DNA from: Halobacteroidaceae bacterium
GTDB taxonomy: Bacteria > Bacillota > Halanaerobiia > B1SED10-174
Reading direction: 5' to 3'
Assembly (NCBI GenBank): GCA_003551665.1
Contig: PUNE01000020.1
Coordinates: 1 to 35,772, forward strand
DNA: 35,772 nucleotides
Shown: in pieces, positions 14,950 through 22,923 of the stretch
Position numbering within the stretch: position 1 is the stretch's first letter
Layout of the letters: every line of letters begins with the position of its first letter
Translations under genes and position numbers: made by a program
Notes under the pieces: model-generated
What the model was told of the DNA's origin: nothing
Database searches by the model: none
What the model saw: only the letters and a program-made list of their open reading frames with translations

Positions 14950-16242
14950 ATGGACCTGCAAGAAGAATACCGGCGTCGTTTGCTTGACGTTGAAGAAGCT
15001 GTAAACATGGTAAAGGACAGACAAACCATTGTTGCGGCCATGGCCGCTTCTGAACCTCCTGCTCTTTTAAGGGGACTCAGCCGAAGGGCGAGGGAAGTTG
15101 AAGGGGCCAGGGTGTGTACCTGTCTTTTGATGCGGGACTATGGTTTTATGGACCCTTCCCTGCAGGGACATATCCTAAATGAAAGCTGGTTTTTCGGACC
15201 CTGGGAAAGGAAATATTACGGGGAGAGAATGGCAACTCACCTTCCCAATAATCTGCACGAAGCCGGGGAAAAGAAGGCCGAAAAAGACCGCATAGATTTT
15301 TTCTGGGGGACTGCCGCTCCTATGGATGAAAATGGTTTCTTTTCCCTTTCCCTGGGGGTTACCTACGAGAAAATTATGGTGGAAAAAGCAGATTTTGTGG
15401 TCCTGGAGGTTAATGAAAATCTGCCCCGGACCATGGGTGATACCCAGGTTCATATCAGCGAGATTGATGGAATTGTTGAGAATAAGGAAGACCCTGTGGA
15501 ACTACCCCCTGTAGAGCCAACAGAAGCAGATCTTGCAATTGGGAACCACATTGCGGAACTGGTTGAGGACGGTTCGACAATCCAGCTTGGTATCGGGGGA
15601 ATACCCAATGCCATAGCCCGAAACCTTATGGACAAAAAGGACCTGGGAATTCATACCGAGATGTTCACCGACGGAATGGTTGATCTCTTTGAGGCGGGAG
15701 TAATCACCGGCAGGAAGAAGACTTTATGGCCAGGGAAAATGGTCGGGACCTTTGCCCTGGGTACAAACAGGCTCTACCGTTTCATAGACCAGAACCCTGG
15801 TTTAGAATTCCAGCAGGGAAATGTAACCAATGACCCCTTTGTCATTGGCAAAAACTATAAAATGGTGAGTATCAATACAGCCCTGCAGGTGGACCTCTGC
15901 GGCCAGGTGGTTTCTGAATGGCTGGGAGGTCGCCAGTTTAGCGGGACCGGAGGCCAGGCCGACACACACCGGGGGGCCCAGCGTTCCCCGGGGGGTAAGG
16001 GAATAATTGCCCTGCGCAGCACTGCCAAAAAAGGGACGATATCTACAATTCAACCCCGGTTGCCAGCAGGAGCACAGGTTACCCTGGGCAGGCAGGAAAT
16101 TGACCTTGTTGTTACAGAGCATGGAGTTGCTTCTCTCAAGGGAATGAGTGTGAGGGAGAGGGTCCAGCGCCTGATTGCAATTGCCCACCCTGATTTCCGT
16201 GACGAACTGAAAAGTGAAGCAGAGCGGCTGGAAATATGGTGA
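14950..16242 (+). CDS. Acetyl-CoA hydrolase / 4-hydroxybutyrate CoA-transferase family protein
   Basis: The 430-residue protein is of normal length for class I CoA-transferases of the 4-hydroxybutyrate/cat1 type. It carries the CoA-binding GIGGIPNAIA stretch and the catalytic glutamate E237 in HTEMFTDGMVDL, equivalent to Glu238 of Clostridium aminobutyricum AbfT. It also has the family motif GTGGQADTHRGA...GGKGIIAL and the C-terminal VVTEHGVASLKGMS. The usual GGQxDF is GGQADT here, a change near the acyl pocket. The enzyme moves CoA between acetyl-CoA and another carboxylate, which would activate the compound brought in by the Liv-type importer without spending ATP. GGAAGGAGG lies just upstream. 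It is the last structural gene before the regulator. Confidence 0.9.
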   Translation: MDLQEEYRRRLLDVEEAVNMVKDRQTIVAAMAASEPPALLRGLSRRAREVEGARVCTCLLMRDYGFMDPSLQGHILNESWFFGPWERKYYGERMATHLPNNLHEAGEKKAEKDRIDFFWGTAAPMDENGFFSLSLGVTYEKIMVEKADFVVLEVNENLPRTMGDTQVHISEIDGIVENKEDPVELPPVEPTEADLAIGNHIAELVEDGSTIQLGIGGIPNAIARNLMDKKDLGIHTEMFTDGMVDLFEAGVITGRKKTLWPGKMVGTFALGTNRLYRFIDQNPGLEFQQGNVTNDPFVIGKNYKMVSINTALQVDLCGQVVSEWLGGRQFSGTGGQADTHRGAQRSPGGKGIIALRSTAKKGTISTIQPRLPAGAQVTLGRQEIDLVVTEHGVASLKGMSVRERVQRLIAIAHPDFRDELKSEAERLEIW

Positions 16243-16317
16243 CAAACAGGGTTTTGAAAACTGGATAAAAGAGGGATAAGGGGGATGTGGGTCGAATTAT
16301 CACTTGAGGTGGTAAAA

Positions 16318-19300
16318 ATGGCCCGCAGCCACATTTTAAAGACCAAACTTCAGCCTCCACGGCCCCGTTCTTCTACCCTGCCCCGACCGGGGATTACCGC
16401 CAGCCTTGAACAGCTGGCCGATTACCCGCTGGTCCTGGTTCAGGCCGGGCCGGGCTACGGGAAAAGCACCCTGCTTGTGGATTTTTGTCGTTATAGTGAT
16501 TTTGACTGCCTGTGGTACAGGCTGCAGGAAGATGACAATGAGCCTGGGCAGTTTGTCAGGCACCTGGAATATTTGTTCGGGGAGAAAATTGCCTGGAAAG
16601 AAGAAAAGGGGGAGGAGCCCGGGGAAAAACTTGAACTCCTGGTAAATGACCTTTTTGATTCCCTTAACAGTCACACCCTGCTGATTCTGGATAATTTCCA
16701 GGAAATCAGTGAGGACAGCGGGGTCCAGGAGATTGTGGCCCGACTGGTGGAAATCAGCCCCCACCGGCTCCACCTGGTATTGATCAGCCGTGTGGTACCA
16801 AACCTTTCCCGGCTGGTTAGCTGGAGGGCGAAAGGTGAAGTTCTTGAAATCAGGAGGGAAGCGCTGGCCCTTTCCCCCGAGGAAACCCGGGAATTTTTCC
16901 TGCACCAGTACGATTTCACCCTGGAAGAGAAAGAGTTAAAAACCCTCTGGGAATATACCCGGGGCTGGATTATGGCTATGGAAATTTTTGGGCCCATGCT
17001 GAAACAGGGGCTCGGGGTGGAAAAAATTGTAAGCGACCCTGAGGCCAACCTGCCGCAGTTATGGGCTTTTTTGAATAAAGAGTTATTCCTTGCCCAGGAG
17101 GAGGAATTACAGGAATTTCTCCTGAAAACTTCAATCCTGAAGGTCCAGGAGGAAGCCGCCTCTAATTTTATTTCCGGCAGGGAAGATAGCCGTCATCTCC
17201 TGGAGCAATTCGTAAATCAGGGCCTTATGACCCGGGAGGTTGAAGGAAGGCGCTTTGCCTATCATCCCCTCTGGCAGCAATTTTTGCAGGAAAAACTCCG
17301 GGAAAATAACCCCGAATGGAGCGATTTGCACCGCCAGATGGCAAGATTCTTCCAGGACCGGGGTTCACTGGAAACTGCAATTTATCACCTCCTGGAGGCC
17401 GGAGATCAGACCGGTGCTGCCCAGTTAATTGCCCAGAATATTCAATTCCTGGAGGAAAAACTTCCTCAGCAGGAACTTAAAGCCTGGATTGCAAAAATTT
17501 CGGACGGGGTATTCGATGCCTTTCCCCGTCTGCTTCTCTACCGGGGGGACCTCGCCCGTTATTCATCCGATTACGGCAATGCCCTGAAGTATTATCAACG
17601 GGCAAGAGAAATTTTTCAAAAACGAGGAGACCAGGAAGGTCTTTTGTGGGCCTACCAGAAACTGGCCATGGTTTATCTGGATACTGTAGAACCGTCCAGG
17701 GCAGAGGATTTCCTACGGCGGGGTCTTGCCCTGCAGGAAGAAGTGGAGAGGAGCGGGGAAACGCACCTTTTGGAACTTCTGGCAGAAAACCGGGCCAACA
17801 GGGGAGATGCCAGGGGAGCCCGGCGGTTACTGCAGGCTTCTCAGAAGCTGGGAGAAGAAGCGGCCTCTCCCCAGCTGGAACTGCACCTTGAATCAAGGCT
17901 CCTGCTGAGAACCGGACGTCTACAGGCTGCCCGGCAGATGCTGGAAAAAGTGGTTGAAGAAGGGACAGCAGGACCGGAGAGGTTTCCCAAAACCCACCGG
18001 GAAAGCCCCATGGTGCTCTCCCTCCTCTATGTATTCGAAGGAAGGTTCAGGGAGGCAATTACCTGGGCCCGAAAAGGTCTGGAACTGGCCAGAAAACTGG
18101 ACTCCCCATTTACCGAGGCCGTAGGTTATATGCGGCTGGGTCATGCAGACCAGCTGAAAAAACCGGGTGGAATTGAAGAAGCAGTTGCCAATTACGAGAA
18201 AGCCCTGAAGCTGATGGACAGGGTTGGTGTCCAGAGGGGAAGGGTGGAAGGGCTCTGGGGTCTTACAACTGCCTTCGGACAACTGGGGAGGATCCAGGAA
18301 GCCCAGAGGTACGGGGAAGAGTGTATTAATATTGCCCTCCAGGCTGGAGACGAGTGGATGGCCAACCTGGGGCGGCTTTCTCTGGGGTTGTCCTTTGTTC
18401 AGGGGGGAAAAAGGGCTGAAGGAAGGAAATTGCTGGCCACTGCCCTGGAAAATTTCGGATCTCTCAATGATTACTTCGGGCGGGCCCAGGCCTGTTTCTG
18501 GCTGGCCCTTGCTGAATATGAGGAAGGATTGGATGGCTGGCAGGAAAGATTTCTGGAGGGACTCCGGATGGCCCGGGAAGAGAATTATGGTTTTTTGCTT
18601 AATTCTCCCACTTTTCTCGGCATCAGGGATACCCGGCGCCTGGTTCCGCTTTTAATTGGTGTAAAAGAAAAACTGGATTCTGAAATGCAGGAGTGGAGCC
18701 AGGAGCAGTCCGGGATAAAAAGGTGGGATTACCACCCCGGTTTTACCCTTAAAATCAGGGCCCTGGGACCTATGAAGGTCTGGCGGGGAATTGAAGAAAT
18801 AACCGACGGTCACTGGAAAAGAGAAAAAGCCAAGGAACTATTTCAATTATTCATTGCCTTCCGGAATGAACTTCTGCCGCGGGAAAGAATTTTTGAACTT
18901 CTCTGGCCCCACCAGGACCTGGAAACAGCCGGGCGGGATTTCAAGGTGGCTTTAAATGCCCTGAACTCTGTTCTGGAGCCCGATCGCAGGGCTCGCATAA
19001 CTCCCTACTTTATTAAAAGGAGCGGTCAGGCCTACGGTCTTGACCCTGAAGCCTCCTGGGAAGTTGACGCTGACGAGTTTGAAAAAAAAATTAAAGAAGG
19101 CCTGAAAACCAATGATCCCGAATTACTTGCAGAAGCAATCAATCTTTACCAGGGAGATTTCCTTTCCTTTTCCCTCTATTTTGACTGGATCCGGGAGTCC
19201 CGGGAAAAGTTGCGCCGCTTTTTTTTCCAGGGTTGTGAGCGCCTGGCCCGCCATTACCTTGCCAGTGGGTTTCCCGAAAGAGCGCTGGAAATCAGCGAAA

Positions 19301-19554
19301 GAATGCTTGCCCGGGACAGGTGCTGGGAGGTGGGCTATCAACTGGCCATGGAAGCCTACCTCCAGATGGGAGATCGCTATCTGGCCCAGCGCATGTACCT
19401 GGACTGTGTTCGGGTCCTTCAGGAAGAGCTTGCTGTTGAACCGCTTCCGGCCACCCGGAATTATATAGAAAAGGTTTTTACTGCTGAAGAACTGGCCCGC
19501 ATGGAAAAAGAATTGGCCCGCGAAGGAGGGTTAAACCAGGATGGCAAAGATTAA
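16318..19554 (+). CDS. Large STAND-type regulator with C-terminal SARP/BTAD domain (MalT-like N-terminus)
   Basis: The product is about 1078 residues from ATG 16318, which has GAGGTGG about 6 bases upstream; ATG 16285 is an alternative adding 11 residues. The N-terminus (ILKTKLQPPRPR, then Walker A AGPGYGKST at 43-51, LILDNFQE as Walker B) matches the MalT/LuxR-type ATPase. A long TPR-like helical array fills about 340-780. Instead of a LuxR helix-turn-helix, the C-terminus has an OmpR/PhoB-like winged helix (about 808-905; KREKAKELFQLFIAF, LLPRERIFELLWP) and a bacterial transcriptional activation domain (about 910-1055). Such proteins are ligand- and ATP-gated activators. It lies 75 bases after the CoA-transferase and overlaps the next hydrolase gene, so it likely controls this cluster in response to its substrate. 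Confidence 0.87.
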   Translation: MARSHILKTKLQPPRPRSSTLPRPGITASLEQLADYPLVLVQAGPGYGKSTLLVDFCRYSDFDCLWYRLQEDDNEPGQFVRHLEYLFGEKIAWKEEKGEEPGEKLELLVNDLFDSLNSHTLLILDNFQEISEDSGVQEIVARLVEISPHRLHLVLISRVVPNLSRLVSWRAKGEVLEIRREALALSPEETREFFLHQYDFTLEEKELKTLWEYTRGWIMAMEIFGPMLKQGLGVEKIVSDPEANLPQLWAFLNKELFLAQEEELQEFLLKTSILKVQEEAASNFISGREDSRHLLEQFVNQGLMTREVEGRRFAYHPLWQQFLQEKLRENNPEWSDLHRQMARFFQDRGSLETAIYHLLEAGDQTGAAQLIAQNIQFLEEKLPQQELKAWIAKISDGVFDAFPRLLLYRGDLARYSSDYGNALKYYQRAREIFQKRGDQEGLLWAYQKLAMVYLDTVEPSRAEDFLRRGLALQEEVERSGETHLLELLAENRANRGDARGARRLLQASQKLGEEAASPQLELHLESRLLLRTGRLQAARQMLEKVVEEGTAGPERFPKTHRESPMVLSLLYVFEGRFREAITWARKGLELARKLDSPFTEAVGYMRLGHADQLKKPGGIEEAVANYEKALKLMDRVGVQRGRVEGLWGLTTAFGQLGRIQEAQRYGEECINIALQAGDEWMANLGRLSLGLSFVQGGKRAEGRKLLATALENFGSLNDYFGRAQACFWLALAEYEEGLDGWQERFLEGLRMAREENYGFLLNSPTFLGIRDTRRLVPLLIGVKEKLDSEMQEWSQEQSGIKRWDYHPGFTLKIRALGPMKVWRGIEEITDGHWKREKAKELFQLFIAFRNELLPRERIFELLWPHQDLETAGRDFKVALNALNSVLEPDRRARITPYFIKRSGQAYGLDPEASWEVDADEFEKKIKEGLKTNDPELLAEAINLYQGDFLSFSLYFDWIRESREKLRRFFFQGCERLARHYLASGFPERALEISERMLARDRCWEVGYQLAMEAYLQMGDRYLAQRMYLDCVRVLQEELAVEPLPATRNYIEKVFTAEELARMEKELAREGGLNQDGKD

Positions 19555-20353
19555 AACCAAAAATCTACAGATTGGCTATGAGAAAAGAGGAAATGGGCCT
19601 CCGGTAATTTTGATTTCCGGTTTGGGGTACGGTCGCTGGCTATGGGAAAAGCAATTGCAGGGACTGGAACCCTACTTCTCCCTTTACGCTCTGGACAATC
19701 GAGGATTGGGGGAAAGTGATGCTCCACTGCCTCCCTATTCAATCAGCGACATGGCCCGAGACGTTAAGGATTTTATGCAGGCGATGGAAATAGAAAAGGC
19801 CAACATTGTTGGAACCTCTCTCGGTGGGTTTATTGCCCAGGTTTTTGCCCTCGAATATCCGAAGATGACTGAAAAACTGGTTCTGGTCAGCACAACGGGT
19901 GGTGGGGGAGGAGGTACATATGCATCATCAGGTACTCTTTTCCGATTGAAACTAGCCGGAATGAAAAAAGACCCGGAAAAAAGAGCCCGGGCTCGTCTCC
20001 GAATAACCCTCTCGCCCGAGTTCTGGCAGAAAAACCCTGAAGAAGGGGAAAGGCTTTTACAGAAATTTCTGCACCAAACCGCTACTTCCCACGGTATTAA
20101 GGCCCAGATGGAAGCGGGCCAGAATTACTGGAAAAGAGACCACCGGTGGACTTCCCTGCACAGGGTGCGGGCAACTACGCTTATAATTTCAGGAAACAAA
20201 GACAGGATAGTTCCTCCTGTCAACAGCAAAAAGCTGGCCGGGGAAATTCCCAGGGCCAGACTGGAATTTATTGAAAACACCGGTCACCTTGTCATGTGGG
20301 AAAAGCCGGAACAATTTAATGATCTGCTTTATTCTTTCTGCAAACCGGATTAA
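19541..20353 (+). CDS. Alpha/beta-fold hydrolase, second in the cluster
   Basis: The 270-residue protein has an intact triad: S93 (GTSLGG), D221 (GNKDRIVP) and H249 (NTGHLVMWEKP), with the NRGLGESD motif after strand 4. A glycine run (120-125) follows the nucleophile elbow. Its start lies 14 bases inside the end of the regulator gene, behind AAGGAGGG, so the two are translationally coupled. It is not closely similar to the hydrolase at 12086. Known relatives include esterases, 3-oxoadipate enol-lactonases and quorum-lactone hydrolases; I cannot choose. Coupling to a sensor-regulator hints that it makes or destroys the inducing ligand. Confidence 0.83.
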   Translation: MAKIKTKNLQIGYEKRGNGPPVILISGLGYGRWLWEKQLQGLEPYFSLYALDNRGLGESDAPLPPYSISDMARDVKDFMQAMEIEKANIVGTSLGGFIAQVFALEYPKMTEKLVLVSTTGGGGGGTYASSGTLFRLKLAGMKKDPEKRARARLRITLSPEFWQKNPEEGERLLQKFLHQTATSHGIKAQMEAGQNYWKRDHRWTSLHRVRATTLIISGNKDRIVPPVNSKKLAGEIPRARLEFIENTGHLVMWEKPEQFNDLLYSFCKPD

Positions 20354-20381
20354 AAAAAGGTGGGCCCCGCCCACCTTTTTT
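20353..20381. terminator. Bidirectional rho-independent terminator
   Basis: A 13-bp stem combines an A6 tract plus GGTGGGC (20353-20365) with GCCCACC plus a T6 tract (20369-20381), loop CCC. The A/T tracts give a U run in both directions. It lies between convergent genes, the hydrolase ending at 20353 and the MATE transporter ending at 20389, and serves both. Confidence 0.9.
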
Positions 20382-20388
20382 ATATGGT

Positions 20389-21756
20389 TTAAACCTCGAT
20401 ATTTTTCCAGTTTCCCTGCTGGAAACGAAAGGCCACGTAGGCCCCGCGCATTGCCCAGTCGACTACCATGGCCAGCCACGCTCCTGCCAGCCCCATATCC
20501 AGGATAATAACAAAGAGGTAGGCTGAACCCAGGCGGCCAATCCATGTGGAAAAAACTGTGGCATAAAAAACAGGCTTGGTATCGCCCGCTCCCCGTAAAC
20601 CCCAGGCAAAAATAAAGTGGGTTGCCATGGGAATCTGTGCAAAAGCGACAATCTTCAAAGCAACCCTGCCCATCTCGATAATGTCGGGGTCATCAGTGAA
20701 AAGGCGCATGAATCCCTCGGAAAAGAAGAAAAATAGGATCCCCATTATTCCCATGGAGGTAATGGCCATAAGCCAGGCGGTATTTCCGCTCTTATGCGAC
20801 CGGTCCGGGCGTTTGGCCCCCAGATTTTGACCAACCAGGGCCGTGGTAGCCACCGCAAAGCCGAACCCGGGCATGTAGGAAAGGGATTCGGTTTTCAGGG
20901 CTATTTGATGGGCTGCAAGGGCGACGGTCCCCAGGGAAGCAACAATCCGGAGGTAAAAAATCTGGGCAATTCTCTGGATCAACTGCTCAGCAGACGCGGG
21001 CAGTCCCACCCGGGCTATGCGCTTGATCATCTCCAGGTCCAGGTGGAAGAAATTTTTCCAGCCGACCCATAAGTGAGGGTGCCGCTTTGTAAGCAGGTAA
21101 AGCATTGCTACAGCTCCACCTCCTCGAGCAAGGCTTGTAGCCAGAGCAGCGCCATATACCCCCATTTCGGGGAACCCCAGGTTTCCAAAAATAAGCAGGT
21201 AATTTCCAATAATGTTGGAAATATTGACCATTATGTTAACCATCATTGGAGTTTTGGTATCCCCGATTCCCCGCAGGGCAGCCGTTACAACCATCCGCAA
21301 CAGCATTAAAATAAAGCCGGGGACCAGAATCCGTAAGTAAATTGTTCCTGTGGCTACAACCTCTGGTTCTGCCCCCATGAAGGTAATGATCTGGGGAGCA
21401 AAGGCAAAAAAAGACACTCCCAAAAGGAGCATTACACCAAAGGCCATAAATAAAGACTGGTGGAGGGTTCGGCCTGCCTCCCCGGGTTCTTCTGCCCCCG
21501 TAAATCGGGCCACAAGAGCAGTTGTTCCCACATTGAGGGCGTTGAATAGCCGGATTGAATACTGCAGGGGCATCATACTTATCCCCACTGAGGCTACAGC
21601 AACAGCGCCCAGTCGCCCAACCATCATCATGTCCACGATTTGGGTCAGGGTAGTGCTGGACATTTCGGCAATTACAGGCCAGGCCATGGAAAAAATTCGG
21701 CCGGGAATGGAGTCGGGCGGAATGATTTTCTGCAGGTAGGATTTGATTGCTTTCAC
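20389..21756 (-). CDS. MATE-family multidrug/Na+ antiporter
   Basis: The 455-residue inner-membrane protein has twelve predicted transmembrane segments in two homologous halves. Typical MATE motifs are MAWPVIAEMSSTTLTQIVDMMMVGRLG at the start of half one (in two parts), GIGDTKTPM before TM5-6, VGLPASAEQLIQR opening half two, ALVGQNLGAKRPDRS and RGAGDTKPVF. The family exports cationic drugs, dyes or metabolites using Na+ or H+ gradients; the substrate is not predictable. The start is GTG 21756 with CTGGAGGC about 8 bases upstream. It is a single-gene minus-strand unit with a palindromic element directly upstream that may be an operator. Confidence 0.92.
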   Translation of the reverse strand: MKAIKSYLQKIIPPDSIPGRIFSMAWPVIAEMSSTTLTQIVDMMMVGRLGAVAVASVGISMMPLQYSIRLFNALNVGTTALVARFTGAEEPGEAGRTLHQSLFMAFGVMLLLGVSFFAFAPQIITFMGAEPEVVATGTIYLRILVPGFILMLLRMVVTAALRGIGDTKTPMMVNIMVNISNIIGNYLLIFGNLGFPEMGVYGAALATSLARGGGAVAMLYLLTKRHPHLWVGWKNFFHLDLEMIKRIARVGLPASAEQLIQRIAQIFYLRIVASLGTVALAAHQIALKTESLSYMPGFGFAVATTALVGQNLGAKRPDRSHKSGNTAWLMAITSMGIMGILFFFFSEGFMRLFTDDPDIIEMGRVALKIVAFAQIPMATHFIFAWGLRGAGDTKPVFYATVFSTWIGRLGSAYLFVIILDMGLAGAWLAMVVDWAMRGAYVAFRFQQGNWKNIEV

Positions 21757-21777
21757 GATTATAGCCTCCAGATATTG

Positions 21778-21800
21778 AGAATAATAAAGATAATCATTCT
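21778..21800. promoter_or_regulatory. 23-bp imperfect palindrome upstream of the MATE gene, possible operator
   Basis: The arms AGAAT (21778-21782) and ATTCT (21796-21800) flank AT-rich inner positions that also pair in part, 8 of 11 positions per half-site. The right part contains GATAATCATT, as in half of a Fur box. It lies 22 bases before the MATE start codon, where a repressor would block transcription or elongation. Whether it is Fur-like or a drug-responsive operator cannot be decided. Confidence 0.4.
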
Positions 21801-21836
21801 ATAAAAAAAGTTCCTTTCCTGCCAGAACCAGAAAAA

Positions 21837-21855
21837 TTTTCTCGCAGCGAGAAAA
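21837..21855. repeat. 19-bp palindrome TTTTCTCGC-A-GCGAGAAAA
   Basis: Two perfect 9-base arms surround a single central A, in the gap between the MATE gene and the small membrane protein. It could be a second operator or a hairpin. A run of A on one side and T on the other would also allow weak termination, but neither flanking gene ends here, so a protein-binding site is more likely. Confidence 0.4.
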
Positions 21856-21999
21856 AAGGAGAAAAAATAAAAATTTTCCTTTTTACAGGAAGGAATCGGG
21901 TTACTAAAAAAGAAACATTAACGGAAACCTAAATAACTGGTTATCCTCTAATAGATAAAAAATAAATTGAGTGGGAAAAGCCTGTTTTCTGTTAAAGTC

Positions 22000-22029
22000 T
22001 TGAAGCTGGAATTTATCGGTAAATATATT
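22000..22029 (+). promoter_or_regulatory. Predicted promoter of the small membrane protein / yaaR-like unit
   Basis: TTGAAG (22000-22005) and TATATT (22024-22029) are separated by 18 bases. The start would fall near 22036, just before the GAGGGG ribosome site (22036-22041), so the transcript has a very short leader. The match is moderate. Confidence 0.4.
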
Positions 22030-22050
22030 TTTGCGAGGGGGTTTCTGGCA

Positions 22051-22209
22051 ATGGTTATGGACATTTTAATTAATTCTGCCCTTTATATTTTTGTGGTTAT
22101 TATTCCCCTGGGAATTCTGGTCCTGGTTCTCCGGGCAGTATTTGGTTATTTTTCCAGACGGAAGAGACAAAAAAGGGTGCAGGAAAGACTTCGGGAAGCA
22201 AGGGAATAA
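22051..22209 (+). CDS. Small single-pass membrane protein, unknown function
   Basis: The 52-residue product reads MVMDILINSALYIF and onward: one hydrophobic helix (about 5-32) followed by a strongly basic, charged tail (SRRKRQKRVQERLREARE). A longer frame from 21967 exists, but GAGGGGG at 22035-22041 is 9 bases before ATG 22051, and the likely promoter lies downstream of 21967. The basic tail should be cytoplasmic by the positive-inside rule. The next gene starts one base after its stop codon, so the two are coupled. I do not recognise a family. Confidence 0.6.
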   Translation: MVMDILINSALYIFVVIIPLGILVLVLRAVFGYFSRRKRQKRVQERLREARE

Positions 22210-22210
22210 A

Positions 22211-22651
22211 ATGCGGATCCGTGGCTCAAAGAATAGTGATCAGCTCAAACCCTCCCTGGGTTCCCGGCGGGTTGGCAAAACAAATGGGAAAAATTTCTCG
22301 GGCTTGCTTGGGGAACAGGAAGAAAACCTCCAGCAGGAAGAATTAAATCGGATTCTCCAGGGGATTGATCACCAGGGAGAAGCCCTGAAAAAAAGTGGGC
22401 GAATGACTGATCTCCAGGCATATAAAAAAGAAGTACGGCGCTTTCTTCAGGTGGCCCGAGGGGGCCTGCGGACGAGGCAGATTTCCAGCATGGGCCCCGA
22501 TGGGTCTATGAAAATATATACCATAATTGAGAAAGTTGACAGGGCACTGGCAGAATTGACGGAGGCTTTTTTGGCAAACGAAAGCTCCAATCTTGATCTG
22601 GTCGGTAAGATTGAGGAAATCAGGGGACTCCTGGTGGATGTTTTTGCATGA
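22211..22651 (+). CDS. yaaR: YaaR-family (DUF327) protein
   Basis: The 146-residue soluble protein has a disordered basic N-terminus (about 1-40) and a helical domain. It carries the YaaR pattern ILQGIDHQGEALKKSGRMTDLQAYKKEVRRFL and then a TIIEKVDRALAELTEAFL segment with an acidic tail. ATG 22211 follows the previous stop by one base. The family is widespread in Bacillota, usually near tmk/holB-type genes in Bacillus, and has no firm function. Here the neighbourhood is different (small membrane protein, cell-wall amidase), so context gives no further clue. It supports a Bacillota origin for the window. Confidence 0.75.
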   Translation: MRIRGSKNSDQLKPSLGSRRVGKTNGKNFSGLLGEQEENLQQEELNRILQGIDHQGEALKKSGRMTDLQAYKKEVRRFLQVARGGLRTRQISSMGPDGSMKIYTIIEKVDRALAELTEAFLANESSNLDLVGKIEEIRGLLVDVFA

Positions 22652-22923
22652 TGAAAACCGGGTTTTGGATTTTGCTCCTCGCCTGTTGTTTAAAAAGCAG
22701 ATAGCGGGGAGTTTTTGTTATTTGTTTTCCTCTGGTGTAAAGCCAGGCCCGGACCTGCCATTTCCATCCAATTTAAGGCAATAAATGGGTTTTCCTGGTT
22801 TTTTACGCCCTTTTTTCGGAAAAAGGGGGAAAAAATCCCCAAAAATCGCAGGTTTTTTGTGTTCCTTACAGGAAAATCTAAAACTGGGTAGAATTACTGT
22901 GGTGAAAGGGTGGGTGAGGACAT
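22652..22923 (+). other. Intergenic region with alternative hairpins
   Basis: No convincing gene was seen in these 272 bases. CCCTTTTT (22808-22815) pairs with AAAAAGGG (22820-22827) around a TCGG loop. The G run inside its 3' arm can instead pair with CCCC (22837-22840). The two structures exclude each other, and neither is followed by a T run that would make a plain terminator. A ribosome site (GTGAGG) lies just before the amidase ATG. An 18-codon frame at 22648 is too short to call. Confidence 0.4.

Noticed and set aside
14950-16242. Reading the CoA-transferase as 4-hydroxybutyrate-specific with a gene symbol
   Set aside because: No 4-hydroxybutyryl-CoA dehydratase or succinate semialdehyde genes lie nearby, and the GGQxDF motif differs; only the family is safe.
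22648-22704. Very short open frame (about 18 codons) overlapping the yaaR-like stop, with a lipobox-like LLACC
   Set aside because: Too short, no family resemblance, and the stop comes right after the hydrophobic stretch.
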